A stretch of DNA of 64,000 nucleotides, from positions 1,401,821 to 1,465,820 of the forward strand of contig NZ_BDUD01000001.1 in NCBI RefSeq assembly GCF_003113895.1. The letters run 5' to 3'. Below the pieces are notes generated by a model. That model worked only from the letters and a program-made list of their open reading frames with translations. It was not told the DNA's origin and did no database searches. The position numbers and the translations under genes were made by a program. Positions 51,852 through 61,128 of the stretch are shown piece by piece. Source of the stretch: Nostoc commune NIES-4072. Lineage in GTDB: Bacteria; Cyanobacteriota; Cyanobacteriia; Cyanobacteriales; Nostocaceae. Positions within the stretch are counted from its first letter, which is position 1; the number at the start of each line of letters is the position of its first letter.

Positions 51852-53537
51852 CTAGGCCAACCGCCAAACTGTGACTAACTCGGCATCAGAATTTGTCGCA
51901 GCGATAGCTGGTATCAAATCACTCAGGCATACTCTACCCTTCTGTAGGTGAGTGAGACTAATCTCTTCGTCTTCCGATGATTGTGGCAGTGGTTCTAGCA
52001 CTACCAACGCTCCTTCTAAGCGGTTGCGGTTGCGGAAATCTTCGACTAATTCCAAAGGAGTTTTGCGTTGAATCAAACAAACTACTATCAGGGTAATTAA
52101 CAATATCAACAGCAGTAAGAGCAACCAAATAACTATTTTTCGCCACAGTGGCATCAAAATATACAGATGAGCTTCTGCATTGACAGGATTAGCGATAGAG
52201 TTATCTGGGGTTAGGACTAGGGTGAAAGTGCGATCGCCTGCAAAGCTGCTATCCCTAACCTGCAATTGCACAGGAATTTTAGTTTCTCCTGGTTGTAAGG
52301 ATATCGCTGCTGAAGGTTCTGCCATAGAAACGTCTTTGGAATTGCCTTGCAGTTGTAAGCTAGCTGTTCCAGATATATTGGTGCGAAGTACCAAAGTTTG
52401 GGTTTCAGTGGTTTTACCTGCTTCTATTGAGCCAAAATCTATCTTTGTAGGTTGTATTTGTAGTTTTGACTGAATGGTTACAGGTAGGTCGATTTTAATT
52501 GGTGCGTAGACGCCTTGCGGCTTGTCGCCAGACATCGCTTGATCTGCACTTATCAACACCAAGCGCAAGTTATTAGCACCCGCCTTTGCCTCCGGTGGTA
52601 TCTGTAAACGCACGGGAATGGTTGTTGCTTGATTAGCAGCTAAGTTGATGGTGCGATCGGGTGAAATTAAGCGAATACCACTTTGCTGAGGGTCTTCTAA
52701 TTGCAAACTTACCTTAGCATTGACATTACTAATACCATTAATATTGAATGGTTCAGTAGTTGCTCCCGGTGATACTGGCCCTAAATTGGTAGTGGGTAAA
52801 TTAACATCAAGTTTGGGTTTAATAAGCGCTGGTCGAATATTTTGAGCCAGTTGGTTTAGCTGAACTCCTCCAGGATCTCGCAATACTTGCCCCTTGCCAC
52901 AAAGCGCTGGATTGCTAGCAAAGTCATTCAGTTGCTTTTCGTGTTCTTTTAATCCTAAAGACACAAAAAATATATAGGGCTTGCATTGTTGCTCACGCAA
53001 AAATTGGGTATTGCTAGGAATAGAAACAGGATTAGGAATACCGCGCACATCTTCTAATCCATCTGTCAAAAATACGATGCTAACAGTACGACCAAGAGCG
53101 TCAGCACGTTTATTTAACAGGGCAGAATGTTCTAAAGCCTTTTGCACAGCTTTACCTGTATAAGTACGTATACCCTCAGCTTGAAGCGAGCTAATTATTT
53201 GCTTGAGTTTACCTCTGTCTGGATTACTATTAATAGTGATATCATTGGCGTTTAGGGTGACATCTTTATCAAAACTGTAAATAGTAACTGTATCGCCTAA
53301 CCTGGCTGTATTAACAAATTCAGTAATAGAATTTTTTACTGGCTCAAAAATGTTTTTTGTTCCGCCAGCACCACGCATGGAAGCAGAAGTATCTACGACT
53401 ATAATCCAGTCAATTCCACCTTTAGGAGTAGTCTGAGCAGATGCACTATATAAGTTAGGAATTGATATTATAGCCAGAGAAATAATGCTTTGGATTGAAC
53501 TAAATTTCAACCAATGCTTGAAGTGTCTAAAACTCAT
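51852..53537 (-). CDS. VWA-domain membrane protein
   Basis: This 561-residue protein has a signal peptide to about residue 34, a von Willebrand A domain at about 42-240 with the metal site Asp49-Thr-Ser51-Ala-Ser53 (VVDTSASMRG) and FLTDGLED, and beta-sandwich regions at about 245-465. One very hydrophobic helix at about 468-488 is followed by a cytoplasmic tail of about 70 residues ending GRVCLSDLIPAIAATNSDAE and LVTVWRLA. The tail looks like the first half of a beta-rich (FHA-like) domain that stops abruptly. ATGAGT follows GGAG, a good start. It heads an operon with two tubulin-like proteins; VWA plus tubulin-like gene pairs have been proposed as a membrane-remodelling system. Confidence 0.85.
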   Translation of the reverse strand: MSFRHFKHWLKFSSIQSIISLAIISIPNLYSASAQTTPKGGIDWIIVVDTSASMRGAGGTKNIFEPVKNSITEFVNTARLGDTVTIYSFDKDVTLNANDITINSNPDRGKLKQIISSLQAEGIRTYTGKAVQKALEHSALLNKRADALGRTVSIVFLTDGLEDVRGIPNPVSIPSNTQFLREQQCKPYIFFVSLGLKEHEKQLNDFASNPALCGKGQVLRDPGGVQLNQLAQNIRPALIKPKLDVNLPTTNLGPVSPGATTEPFNINGISNVNAKVSLQLEDPQQSGIRLISPDRTINLAANQATTIPVRLQIPPEAKAGANNLRLVLISADQAMSGDKPQGVYAPIKIDLPVTIQSKLQIQPTKIDFGSIEAGKTTETQTLVLRTNISGTASLQLQGNSKDVSMAEPSAAISLQPGETKIPVQLQVRDSSFAGDRTFTLVLTPDNSIANPVNAEAHLYILMPLWRKIVIWLLLLLLILLITLIVVCLIQRKTPLELVEDFRNRNRLEGALVVLEPLPQSSEDEEISLTHLQKGRVCLSDLIPAIAATNSDAELVTVWRLA

Positions 53538-53779
53538 TGATAGATTTCTCCAGACATATAATTTTTATATTGTTCTTCCTCAAATCGGTATATTAAAGGT
53601 TGATATTTAATTTTATTGATGATTTCAAAGATATTTTTATAAAATCTATATATTTTTCTTCGCAGTAAGTTAATAATCCATACACTAGCAGTTATCGTTT
53701 GATGTACTGATACCATATTCTTGCTTAACAGAGATATATAGGATAAATCGGCTATTTGTATTCCAAAAATGGTATACAA
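53534..53779 (-). CDS. Possible small protein coupled to the VWA gene
   Basis: An 81-residue frame ends ...KYQPLIYRFEEEQYKNYMSG and EIYQ, with its TGA overlapping the ATG of the VWA gene (ATGA), the arrangement of translational coupling. It is AT-rich with a hydrophobic middle. No family recognised; it could be chance. Confidence 0.35.
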   Translation of the reverse strand: MYTIFGIQIADLSYISLLSKNMVSVHQTITASVWIINLLRRKIYRFYKNIFEIINKIKYQPLIYRFEEEQYKNYMSGEIYQ

Positions 53780-54407
53780 ATTTGATTAGTTATTCAATTA
53801 AATTTGTAATCAGAAAAGATATTTTATTTTAGTTATTAATGCCTTGGCTAAATATTGCGATAATATTTAAATCTCCAAACAGGCACTAATAACAATTGGT
53901 AATTGCTTCTGCTCTAATCAAATTTTTAGATAGACTCTATATAAAAAATTTACAAACTTTAACTGGATAATTGCTTTTTTATGAATTAAAAAAGAGGAAT
54001 AGTGTTGATCGGCGTTTTATCAAGTTATATGTTAACTAGTATTTTTAAAAATGTCACGTTTTTTTTGAGACATTCAAATTATCAAAAGCTACTAGTTCAA
54101 CTCTTGATTTAGCCAGTAAATATATACAAAATAGTTGAGATAATTGCCAAGATAATTTTATATTTCCGTTTAATTAACCTTGACAGTGACAAGCATCAAT
54201 TGTTAACGCTTGTAGTTATAGTAGTTCCCAAACAATTAACCATAGTGAAATAATACATAAGTACTACTTTATACTGCGGAAAGCTAACCATATCTGTGTT
54301 TAAATTTAAACTAAATACAGCATTTCATTTGTAGCGAATTCTCCGCGCCCCTCTGCGTTTAAACTTTAACCCTTGATTCGTCACGATTTTATACAAAGCT
54401 GCCTGCG
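53780..54407. other. AT-rich non-coding region
   Basis: About 630 bp upstream of the VWA operon and downstream of the GAF-sensor gene. A stretch at 54334-54372 (CTCCGCGCCCCTCTGCGT) is of a common cyanobacterial interspersed type. Promoter of the VWA operon expected here; none could be fixed. Confidence 0.45.
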
Positions 54408-57329
54408 CTAAGAATTATGATCAACTAAGGTCAACAACAAGCGACTAACCACCCGATTATCTGGTAATTGATAGAAATTCAACTCTCCTCCTAGTACCTG
54501 CATCAGGTTTTGGCAGATTAGCAAATGTAAACCTGGTGGTTGGTCAAGTTTGGAAGGAGCAAGCACATCTTTGGGTCTATTATCATGTAACTCTGTGAGT
54601 AGCTGTGGTTTGATCGCACCGTTATATGTAATCGACAGTTCTAGAGATGTCTGATGTTCAGTCGCTCCACTTTCATAAGAATGCTTTGAATCTGAAGATT
54701 TTGACGGATCTAAACGACGACACCAAATATCAATTCTGCCGCCGCTTTGAGAATAGTTACAGGCATTGATCAATAACTCATGGATAACTAACTCAATTTT
54801 GACAATATCACCTGCGATCGCCATTGCGGATTGAGCGCTGGAGGTAGGAATACCTCTAGCGAGTGAAGAATTATTTGGCGATTGTTCTTCAATCTGTTGT
54901 CCCAAACCATGTACACCAATCCACAGCTTATGCTGTTTAAGTAAATTTTCAATGCGTTCGAGCGATCGCTTTAGTAAACTGGCTATGGGCATAGTTTCCC
55001 AACTTACATGGAGCTGCCATTGCTCAAGTTTTAGCATTCCACTCATGGAGGCAGCTGTATGATCTAATTGCCGCAGCAATAATTCGTAGCGCATCTGAGT
55101 CAGTTCATTAGCAGGAATACCCAAAGCATGTATTTGTTTAAGGGATAGCGCTGTTATTCTTTGGATTTCTTCTAAGCGGCGATGTTTGTACCAGTTGAGT
55201 TGTCGTAAATCTTCTGTTGTGGATTCTAAAAGTCGGGTAATTAGCTTTTCACGACGCCACCAGGCTAATTGAGAAATCAGAGTTGCAGTTGCACTGAGGT
55301 TTTGTTCAGACCAGTGACGCTCTTGATAATCTGCTAATAACACTACACCCGTAATTTCATAATCAGTATTGGTACGTAATGCCATTACCAAAATTTGACC
55401 TTTGTCTGGAGTATTCAACCATTTTCGAGTTTTGGGAGGTAAATTATCTACGTTCAAAGTCAGATAACTCTCTGTGGCAAGTGCCCACTGAATTAGTGCC
55501 TCAGTCTGGATAGGAATAGATGCATCGGAAAAAATCCCAAATAGGCTATTGTCAACCACTCCAGGGATAATTTCTGCCCAACTTTCACCAGGCGACCAGG
55601 ATAGCAGTACTGCTAAGGGACAACCTAGAATCGATGCTATTTGTTCGAGTGCTGTACGTTCTAAATGTTTTTTACCTACCTCGATTTTGCTATTTTGGGA
55701 TTGTGTCAGTATGCGTAGGCATTGCTCAAATGCCTGGGAAGTCTTTTGCTGCTGGGTCGTGCGGTTATGTAATTGCCACTGGCGAACAATTACACCAATC
55801 TGTTGACTAACGGCCCATACTAATTCTTTTTCTAAAGTTGTCCAAGAATGATAGCTGTCGTGAGTGATGACTAGAAGCGCTGCTGGTATATGATCGTGAG
55901 TGCATTTAGAAATAAGTAGCGATCGCACTCCACTTTCTAACAACAAGGGACGCCAATTAAAAAAGCGTAAATCTTCATCTAAATTCTCAATTTCCACCGC
56001 TTGAGTTGAACGTTGTAAAAGCTGCCCATCTAACTCTTTGAGAGTATTAAGGGCAAATGCCAACGGTCGGCGATTATAGGGCTGACTTTGGTAAATAAAT
56101 TGATAATTATTCTGTTCAGGATCATACTGCAATAGCAAAAAGCGCGTAGCAGCTAATCGAGCTAAAACTCTTTTAGCACAGTTGTCTAAAGTTTCCTGAA
56201 GGTCATGTTCGCTATAGATACCTTGAGCAACTTGACTAGTCAGTTGGGCATCCTCTTGAATCTGTTTGATAGTGCTTTCCATGCTTTCGGTAGTTGCGAC
56301 CAGAGAAATTAAGCCAGCAGCACCTTGGACAAAATTTTTGTCTGTCTCCGTCCAGATTCGAGGTTCATTGCTTTCTACCGCCAGAAAACCAAGTAAGTTT
56401 TTTTGCCAGATTATCGGAGCTGCCAAGAGCGATCGCACCTTCAAGCGTTGCAGCAATTTTGCCGTAAAATGACTCTTTAAAGAACTGCGGGCATCACCAA
56501 TCGAAACAATTTGGTTAACTGTCAAAGCATAATAAAAGTCGCTCAACTCCTGCACAGTCATTCCCGCCGCTTGCTGACTGCTAGAATTACGATCAATTTT
56601 CACCAGTTGATTGCTCATCCGACACCAAAAGTAGCGCCCCTCTCGCTCAAACCAGTAAACATTTGTCCGGTTGGGAGAGACAAATTTATGAGTTGCTTGC
56701 ACCGTAGCTTCAAGTCTTTGATTAAGGTTACTAAGGGTGCGTAAATTTTCTAGCAATTCTAATAATGGCTCGTCGGTTCGCTTGATTTGCTTTTGCTGCA
56801 AATCCATCTCATTTTGATAAACCACTGCCCCCAGTTCGCCTAAAACCATCATCAAACGTGCTTTTGCTTCCCCTGCCAGTAAATAGCCCCAGCGTTCTGA
56901 ACCCAGTAACAGCACACCTAAACAACGGTCTTTATAACAAATTGGTAAAATGATCGTTCCTTTAATATGGAATTTTTCAGCAATTTTTTGCCATTCAGCA
57001 GCGCGAATTTCAGTTTGCAAATCAGCTATGCCTAAGGGACGCTGTTCAATCACCGCTTGCTCTAATAAATCCCCAGGACTGAGAACAACCCTTTGGCGTA
57101 AAAAGCTCGTGTCACGATCGGGTGTGATGCCACCTTTGCCGAATAATATGTGATTCAGGCGATCGTAAAGAGCAATCCAAATCAGTTTGTAATCAAACTG
57201 TTCTTTAAGATAAGAAATAGTAGTTTCAATCAGAACGTCAACATCATCTTCTTCTCTGAGGCTCTGGAGGACGCGCCCTAATGAGAGGATCTGCTGTTCG
57301 GCGGCTATAGGTTTTTGCGGCTGCCCCAT
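54408..57329 (-). CDS. Multi-GAF sensor protein with degenerate kinase ATPase domain
   Basis: This 973-residue cytoplasmic protein has at least three, probably four, GAF domains (about 25-175, 200-350, 365-515, 545-690). A helical segment with NWYKHRRLEEIQRI at about 707-720 could replace the HisKA dimer. A histidine-kinase-like ATPase domain ends the protein, with an N-box HELLINACNYSQSGG at about 850-864. The usual DxGxG motif is replaced by ITYNGAI and the glycine-rich lid by PPGLHLLICQ, so ATP binding or catalysis is doubtful. GAF domains sense small ligands or chromophores; a clear chromophore-binding Cys-His pair was not found. Probably a signalling scaffold. Confidence 0.75.
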   Translation of the reverse strand: MGQPQKPIAAEQQILSLGRVLQSLREEDDVDVLIETTISYLKEQFDYKLIWIALYDRLNHILFGKGGITPDRDTSFLRQRVVLSPGDLLEQAVIEQRPLGIADLQTEIRAAEWQKIAEKFHIKGTIILPICYKDRCLGVLLLGSERWGYLLAGEAKARLMMVLGELGAVVYQNEMDLQQKQIKRTDEPLLELLENLRTLSNLNQRLEATVQATHKFVSPNRTNVYWFEREGRYFWCRMSNQLVKIDRNSSSQQAAGMTVQELSDFYYALTVNQIVSIGDARSSLKSHFTAKLLQRLKVRSLLAAPIIWQKNLLGFLAVESNEPRIWTETDKNFVQGAAGLISLVATTESMESTIKQIQEDAQLTSQVAQGIYSEHDLQETLDNCAKRVLARLAATRFLLLQYDPEQNNYQFIYQSQPYNRRPLAFALNTLKELDGQLLQRSTQAVEIENLDEDLRFFNWRPLLLESGVRSLLISKCTHDHIPAALLVITHDSYHSWTTLEKELVWAVSQQIGVIVRQWQLHNRTTQQQKTSQAFEQCLRILTQSQNSKIEVGKKHLERTALEQIASILGCPLAVLLSWSPGESWAEIIPGVVDNSLFGIFSDASIPIQTEALIQWALATESYLTLNVDNLPPKTRKWLNTPDKGQILVMALRTNTDYEITGVVLLADYQERHWSEQNLSATATLISQLAWWRREKLITRLLESTTEDLRQLNWYKHRRLEEIQRITALSLKQIHALGIPANELTQMRYELLLRQLDHTAASMSGMLKLEQWQLHVSWETMPIASLLKRSLERIENLLKQHKLWIGVHGLGQQIEEQSPNNSSLARGIPTSSAQSAMAIAGDIVKIELVIHELLINACNYSQSGGRIDIWCRRLDPSKSSDSKHSYESGATEHQTSLELSITYNGAIKPQLLTELHDNRPKDVLAPSKLDQPPGLHLLICQNLMQVLGGELNFYQLPDNRVVSRLLLTLVDHNS

Positions 57330-57687
57330 CTGATTTATTGGTTAACATAACTTGTAATATATAAGATGCCCAGAAAAGTACTCTGAGTAATAAGCGATCG
57401 CGCATTTTCCCTAGACGAGACTCTTAAATCAGTAAATAGTAAATATTTGTAACTTTATAAAATCTTTATTTTAAGTAAAGATACTGTAAAAAAAGCTGTA
57501 AACCTGCTATGAAGCTTAAATGTATTTAATTTAATAAAAAAACAAATTATACATGATGTTGATATTATGTTGATTTGATAAAAAGCTCAATTAGCGATTG
57601 ATACTAAGTATTTTTAGCAGTAATATATCTGTGCTGTTCAACGATGTACGTTAGGACAGGCTAAATTTGAGCTTTTTTGGAGAGCAA
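57330..57687. other. Divergent promoter region
   Basis: About 360 AT-rich bases between the GAF sensor (leftward) and the PEP-CTERM gene (rightward). Contains a HIP1 site (57395) and no other recognised element. Confidence 0.45.
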
Positions 57688-58413
57688 ATGAGTTTTACTT
57701 TCATTTCAAATCCTAATTCTCTCAAACTTGGACTAACAGGGATGTTAGGATCAGTTGCTTTATTGTTAACTGGAACAACTTCGGCCCACGCTGTCAATAT
57801 TACAGCAACCCTGACAGCAGATAACCATTATGGCCTTTACTACGGTCAAGAGGATGGTAGCGGGTTGACATTTGTTGGTAGAAACGAGAAGGGTGAAACT
57901 GGCGATCCTGGCCAATATAACTGGTCTTTGCCTGAAACCTTCAATTTCAACGCCAATAACGGAGACTACTTGTACGTCCTAGCTTGGGATGATGGCTTCC
58001 CACAAAGCTGGATAGGCGAGTTCAAATTGCCTAGTGGCGTTTCACTCTTATCAAATACCAGCGATTGGGTATACACAATTGGTAGTGGTGCAAATCCAGG
58101 TGTGTTTGGTGATGTTCCTTTATTAACAACTGTCGCTAGCGAAATAGGTAGCGCAACTTGGAGTATTCCCCAAGCATCGGCTCCCCAAGGAACTTCTCCT
58201 TGGTTTACCATTCCAGGTATATCTTCGCAAGCAAACTTTATATGGCATGACTCGCTCAACGACGACTCTAGTAGCGATCGCAATTATGCTATCTTCAGAA
58301 CGAAAGTAGCGATTACCTCTGTTCCTGAACCCAGTACTCTTAGTGCCATAGCAGTTGCTGGTGTCATGGGATGGATGATCAAGCGCAAGCAAAAAGCCTC
58401 TCAAGCAGAATAA
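57688..58413 (+). CDS. PEP-CTERM sorting-domain exported protein
   Basis: This 241-residue protein starts at ATG 57688 after GGAG (a TTG seven codons earlier lacks such a site). A signal peptide runs to about residue 36 (GSVALLLTGTTSAHA). A beta-rich mature part follows, rich in Trp, Gly and Asn (LYVLAWDDGFPQSWIGEFKL). The C-terminal sorting signal VPEPSTLSAIAVAGVMGW is followed by a basic end, the PEP-CTERM pattern processed by an exosortase. Surface or matrix role likely; specific function unknown. A strong terminator follows at 58626. Confidence 0.85.
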   Translation: MSFTFISNPNSLKLGLTGMLGSVALLLTGTTSAHAVNITATLTADNHYGLYYGQEDGSGLTFVGRNEKGETGDPGQYNWSLPETFNFNANNGDYLYVLAWDDGFPQSWIGEFKLPSGVSLLSNTSDWVYTIGSGANPGVFGDVPLLTTVASEIGSATWSIPQASAPQGTSPWFTIPGISSQANFIWHDSLNDDSSSDRNYAIFRTKVAITSVPEPSTLSAIAVAGVMGWMIKRKQKASQAE

Positions 58414-58625
58414 ATTCGTCGTTGTTACACAGCTAAAGAACTGTTTTATCCCTGTTTTGTCACTCTCGGTAAACAAGAATGAAAGCCAAACTCTAAGACT
58501 TTGATTTTATAAAGGTTTGAGGCTTTATTTATAACAAACTCGAAACTAAAGCCCCGTAAACCTTTGGGCTATTACATTCTCCCAAAGTGACAAAACAAGG
58601 ATATCTCATACATAGTAATATTCCC

Positions 58626-58656
58626 ATACCCTTACCCGTAAGTAAGGGTATTTTTT
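58626..58656 (+). terminator. Rho-independent terminator
   Basis: Perfect 10-bp stem ATACCCTTAC / GTAAGGGTAT, 6-base loop, then a T-run. It ends the PEP-CTERM transcript just before pyrD. Confidence 0.85.
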
Positions 58657-58696
58657 ATGCAACTATGCCTAAGTGAGTAATTTTTTTGAAAAGCTA

Positions 58697-59830
58697 ATGG
58701 ATATTTATAAATTTGCCATTCGTCCGCTTTTGTTCAATGTGGTAAAAGCCGATTCAGAGTGGTTACACCAGCAGACGATTCGCAGTTTTAGCTGGCTATC
58801 GCAAACCCCTGCTAGTTGGTTAAATCAACGCTTACAAAAATCTTTATGTCTGTACGATTCACGCTTAGAACAAAATTTGTTTGGGCTAAACTTCCCAAAT
58901 CCGGTAGGGTTAGCAGCTGGTTTCGATAAGGATGGAGTAGCTGCTAACATTTGGTCTAACCTGGGTTTTGGCTTTGCGGAATTAGGAACTGTAACTTTTC
59001 ACGCACAGCTAGGAAATCCGCGTCCGCGTTTGTTTCGCTTGCCGTTGGACAAAGCTGCTCTCAATCGGATGGGCTTTAATAATCGCGGTGCAGCAGCAAT
59101 GGCGGCACGTTTGATACAGGAAAAGCAGAAGTTAACCCAGTCAATACCCATAGGGATAAATTTGGGTAAATCTAAGGTAACTCCTCTAGAAGCAGCCGCA
59201 CAGGATTATCTCGATAGTTTTCGCTACCTCAAGGATTTGGGAGATTATTTTGTTGTTAATGTCTCTTCTCCCAATACACCGGGGTTGCGATCGCTCCAAG
59301 ATGCTTCTATGCTCAGTTCCATATTGAATTTATTGCAACAAGAAAATACTACACAAAAGCCAATTTTTGTCAAGATAGCGCCAGATTTGGATTGGGTTGC
59401 GATCGCTGACATTATTTCTTTGGCTAAAACCTACCAACTAGCAGGAATTATCGCCACTAATACCACCATCAGCCGTGATGGACTTAAAACCCAGGTGATT
59501 GACCAAACAGGCAAATCACCCCAGGATGAAGCTGGCGGAATTAGCGGTGAACCATTGCGCGATCGCTCCACTGAGGTAATTCGTTTTATTTGGCAGCAAA
59601 CCCAAGGACAAATCCCGATTATTGGCGTTGGTGGCATCTTTTCTGCTGAAGATGCTTGGGAGAAAATTACTGCTGGTGCTAGTTTGATCCAGGTTTATAC
59701 AGGCTGGATTTACGAAGGCCCACTGATGGTTCGCCGGATTTTAGCAGGTTTGCTTGTCCTACTAGAACAAAGCGGCTTAAATTCCATCAACGAAGCTGTA
59801 GGTTTACAAACAAGAATTCAAAAATTCTAA
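58697..59830 (+). CDS. pyrD: Dihydroorotate dehydrogenase (quinone), class 2
   Basis: This 377-residue FMN enzyme oxidises dihydroorotate to orotate in pyrimidine synthesis, passing electrons to the quinone pool at the inner membrane. The ATG at 58697 ([20 protein letters not shown]) gives the usual class 2 N-terminal helix; a GTG eight codons upstream is less typical. Features: [37 protein letters not shown], active-site serine in [14 protein letters not shown], and the FMN phosphate site [17 protein letters not shown]. The last codons (TRIQKF) lie in repeat-like AATTC-rich DNA. Confidence 0.95.
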   Translation: MDIYKFAIRPLLFNVVKADSEWLHQQTIRSFSWLSQTPASWLNQRLQKSLCLYDSRLEQNLFGLNFPNPVGLAAGFDKDGVAANIWSNLGFGFAELGTVTFHAQLGNPRPRLFRLPLDKAALNRMGFNNRGAAAMAARLIQEKQKLTQSIPIGINLGKSKVTPLEAAAQDYLDSFRYLKDLGDYFVVNVSSPNTPGLRSLQDASMLSSILNLLQQENTTQKPIFVKIAPDLDWVAIADIISLAKTYQLAGIIATNTTISRDGLKTQVIDQTGKSPQDEAGGISGEPLRDRSTEVIRFIWQQTQGQIPIIGVGGIFSAEDAWEKITAGASLIQVYTGWIYEGPLMVRRILAGLLVLLEQSGLNSINEAVGLQTRIQKF

Positions 59831-59849
59831 TTACGAATTACGAATTGTT

Positions 59850-60599
59850 TTACCCTTCTTCCTCCACTGGGAAAAACTCTTTAGTTTTTTCCGAGTATGT
59901 CCAGGCAATACCATCAGGGTCTTTGCTGCGACTCCACTCAGGAAACTCTGGATCGTTTCGCCGTTTATAAACCGTGCTGGAATAGACATTTAGTCGTTTG
60001 GCAAGTTCGGATTGAATCAGAGAGCCAAAAATTAACTGTTTTTCCAGGGATTGTTTAGCTGACTCATGGGTTGGCTGTAGTGGTGATTCGGTTTCTAGTT
60101 CTTCCTCTTGTGGGGTTGGTGGTGGTGCTAGGAGCAATGGCTGCGCCAACGTCTGCGACGAACGCGCAGTTTTAGTAACTGGTTGAGTAGGAAGTTCTTT
60201 AACAGGCTCACTACTATCAAGAATATTACCGAGAATGCTGGCAGTTATAAAGTAATAAGACTGCCCCGCATCTTCGGAGTTGACTATACTAGCGCCAAAT
60301 TCCGAGGCTTTACTATCCAAGTAGCGTTTTGCCGTCGTTCCAGGAAAATTGCCCCTCATTGCCAAGTCCATTGGCGTAAGTCTGCCTTGATTTTCCCGAA
60401 CCAACTGATGAAAAATTGGGTTAACTCGATGAGTCCACTGTTGCCATTGATATTCCTGCCAAAGCTTGAAGCCAATTACTAGAACAATTAGCGCCAGTAA
60501 AAATCTCCAAGTGGTAACTAGGAAAATAATCAAGAACGAGATGGGCAAAAGTAGAACGAGAAAAGCCTTGCCGTTATCTTCTATGGGTTTCTCACTCAT
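59850..60599 (-). CDS. Membrane protein of unknown function
   Basis: This 249-residue protein starts at ATG 60599 (MSEKPIEDNGKAFLVLLLPI; a GTG 21 codons upstream is less likely). Two adjacent membrane helices lie at about 12-50. A winged-helix-like segment follows (LVRENQGRLTPMDLAMRGNF), then an acidic, Pro-rich linker. The C-terminal segment (about 190-249) resembles a helix-turn-helix: SELAKRLNVYSSTVYKRRND. Both helical parts hint at DNA or protein binding by a membrane-anchored protein, but no family is recognised. It ends close to pyrD, converging with it. Confidence 0.65.
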   Translation of the reverse strand: MSEKPIEDNGKAFLVLLLPISFLIIFLVTTWRFLLALIVLVIGFKLWQEYQWQQWTHRVNPIFHQLVRENQGRLTPMDLAMRGNFPGTTAKRYLDSKASEFGASIVNSEDAGQSYYFITASILGNILDSSEPVKELPTQPVTKTARSSQTLAQPLLLAPPPTPQEEELETESPLQPTHESAKQSLEKQLIFGSLIQSELAKRLNVYSSTVYKRRNDPEFPEWSRSKDPDGIAWTYSEKTKEFFPVEEEG

Positions 60600-60892
60600 G
60601 CCGATTTTTGCCAAGTGAATTTTGGGAAATAATATTATATATCTTGGCAAAAATTGAGACACTTTTTTGTATCTTTTGGCAAAGTTGTGGCAAATTTGTC
60701 GGCAAAACCTTTACTCAGTAGATGTCATACCCTTATCGACCTCCTACTTGTTAGCGATCGCACAAAAGTTTTTACTAGCGAAAACAAGAGAGTTTTTCAC
60801 TCAACCAAGAACTCATAAATTAACTTGCCAACCCCTTGACAACGCATAATACATATACTACATTAGTAATACAAGCTAATTTTACTTGATAT

Positions 60893-61022
60893 GTGGTGGG
60901 TAGCTCAGTGGTTAGAGCGCCTAAACATCCTTATTCAGCCCTTGCCTGAAAAGGCCGACGAATCAAGGGTTATCGCCTGTTAAGCGGGAGGTCGCGGGTT
61001 CAATTCCCGCTCCACTACACCA
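60893..61022 (+). ncRNA. tRNA-mimicking Y RNA, copy 1 (YrlA-like)
   Basis: A roughly 127-nt RNA gene directly upstream of the Ro (rsr) gene. Its ends mimic a tRNA: an 8-bp acceptor GTGGTGGG / TCCACTAC, then A and an encoded CCA (61020-61022); D-arm TAGCTCAGTGGTTAGAGC; T-arm GCGGG-TTCAATT-CCCGC. Between D-arm and T-arm lies an insert with a Ro-type hairpin: ATCCTTATTC (60927-60936) pairs with GAAT-C-AAGGGTTAT (60960-60973), enclosing GCCT-GAAA-AGGC and GGCCGAC. The motif GGCCGACGAAT...GGGTTATCG resembles the Ro60-binding site of Y RNAs. An anticodon-like arm follows, TCGC-CTGTTAA-GCGG (60973-60987). Gene finders may call it a tRNA-Asn with an intron. Confidence 0.8.
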
Positions 61023-61093
61023 AATTAAGTACTGAATGCTGAGTAGAAACTCAAGAGTGAGAAGTTTTAAATATTTAACTCCAAACTCCAACC

Positions 61094-61122
61094 TCCTAAC
61101 TCCTAACTCCTAACTCCTAACT
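61094..61122. repeat. Tandem CTAACTC repeats
   Basis: Four CCTAACT units lie between the first and second Y RNA genes. Confidence 0.8.
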
Positions 61123-61128
61123 TTTTAC

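Noticed and set aside
60893..61022. A functional tRNA-Asn(GUU) with an intron
   Set aside because: The acceptor stem is 8 bp, the extra sequence lies between the D-arm and anticodon arm rather than in the anticodon loop, it has the Ro-binding motif, and the same insert occurs in two further RNAs next to a Ro gene.
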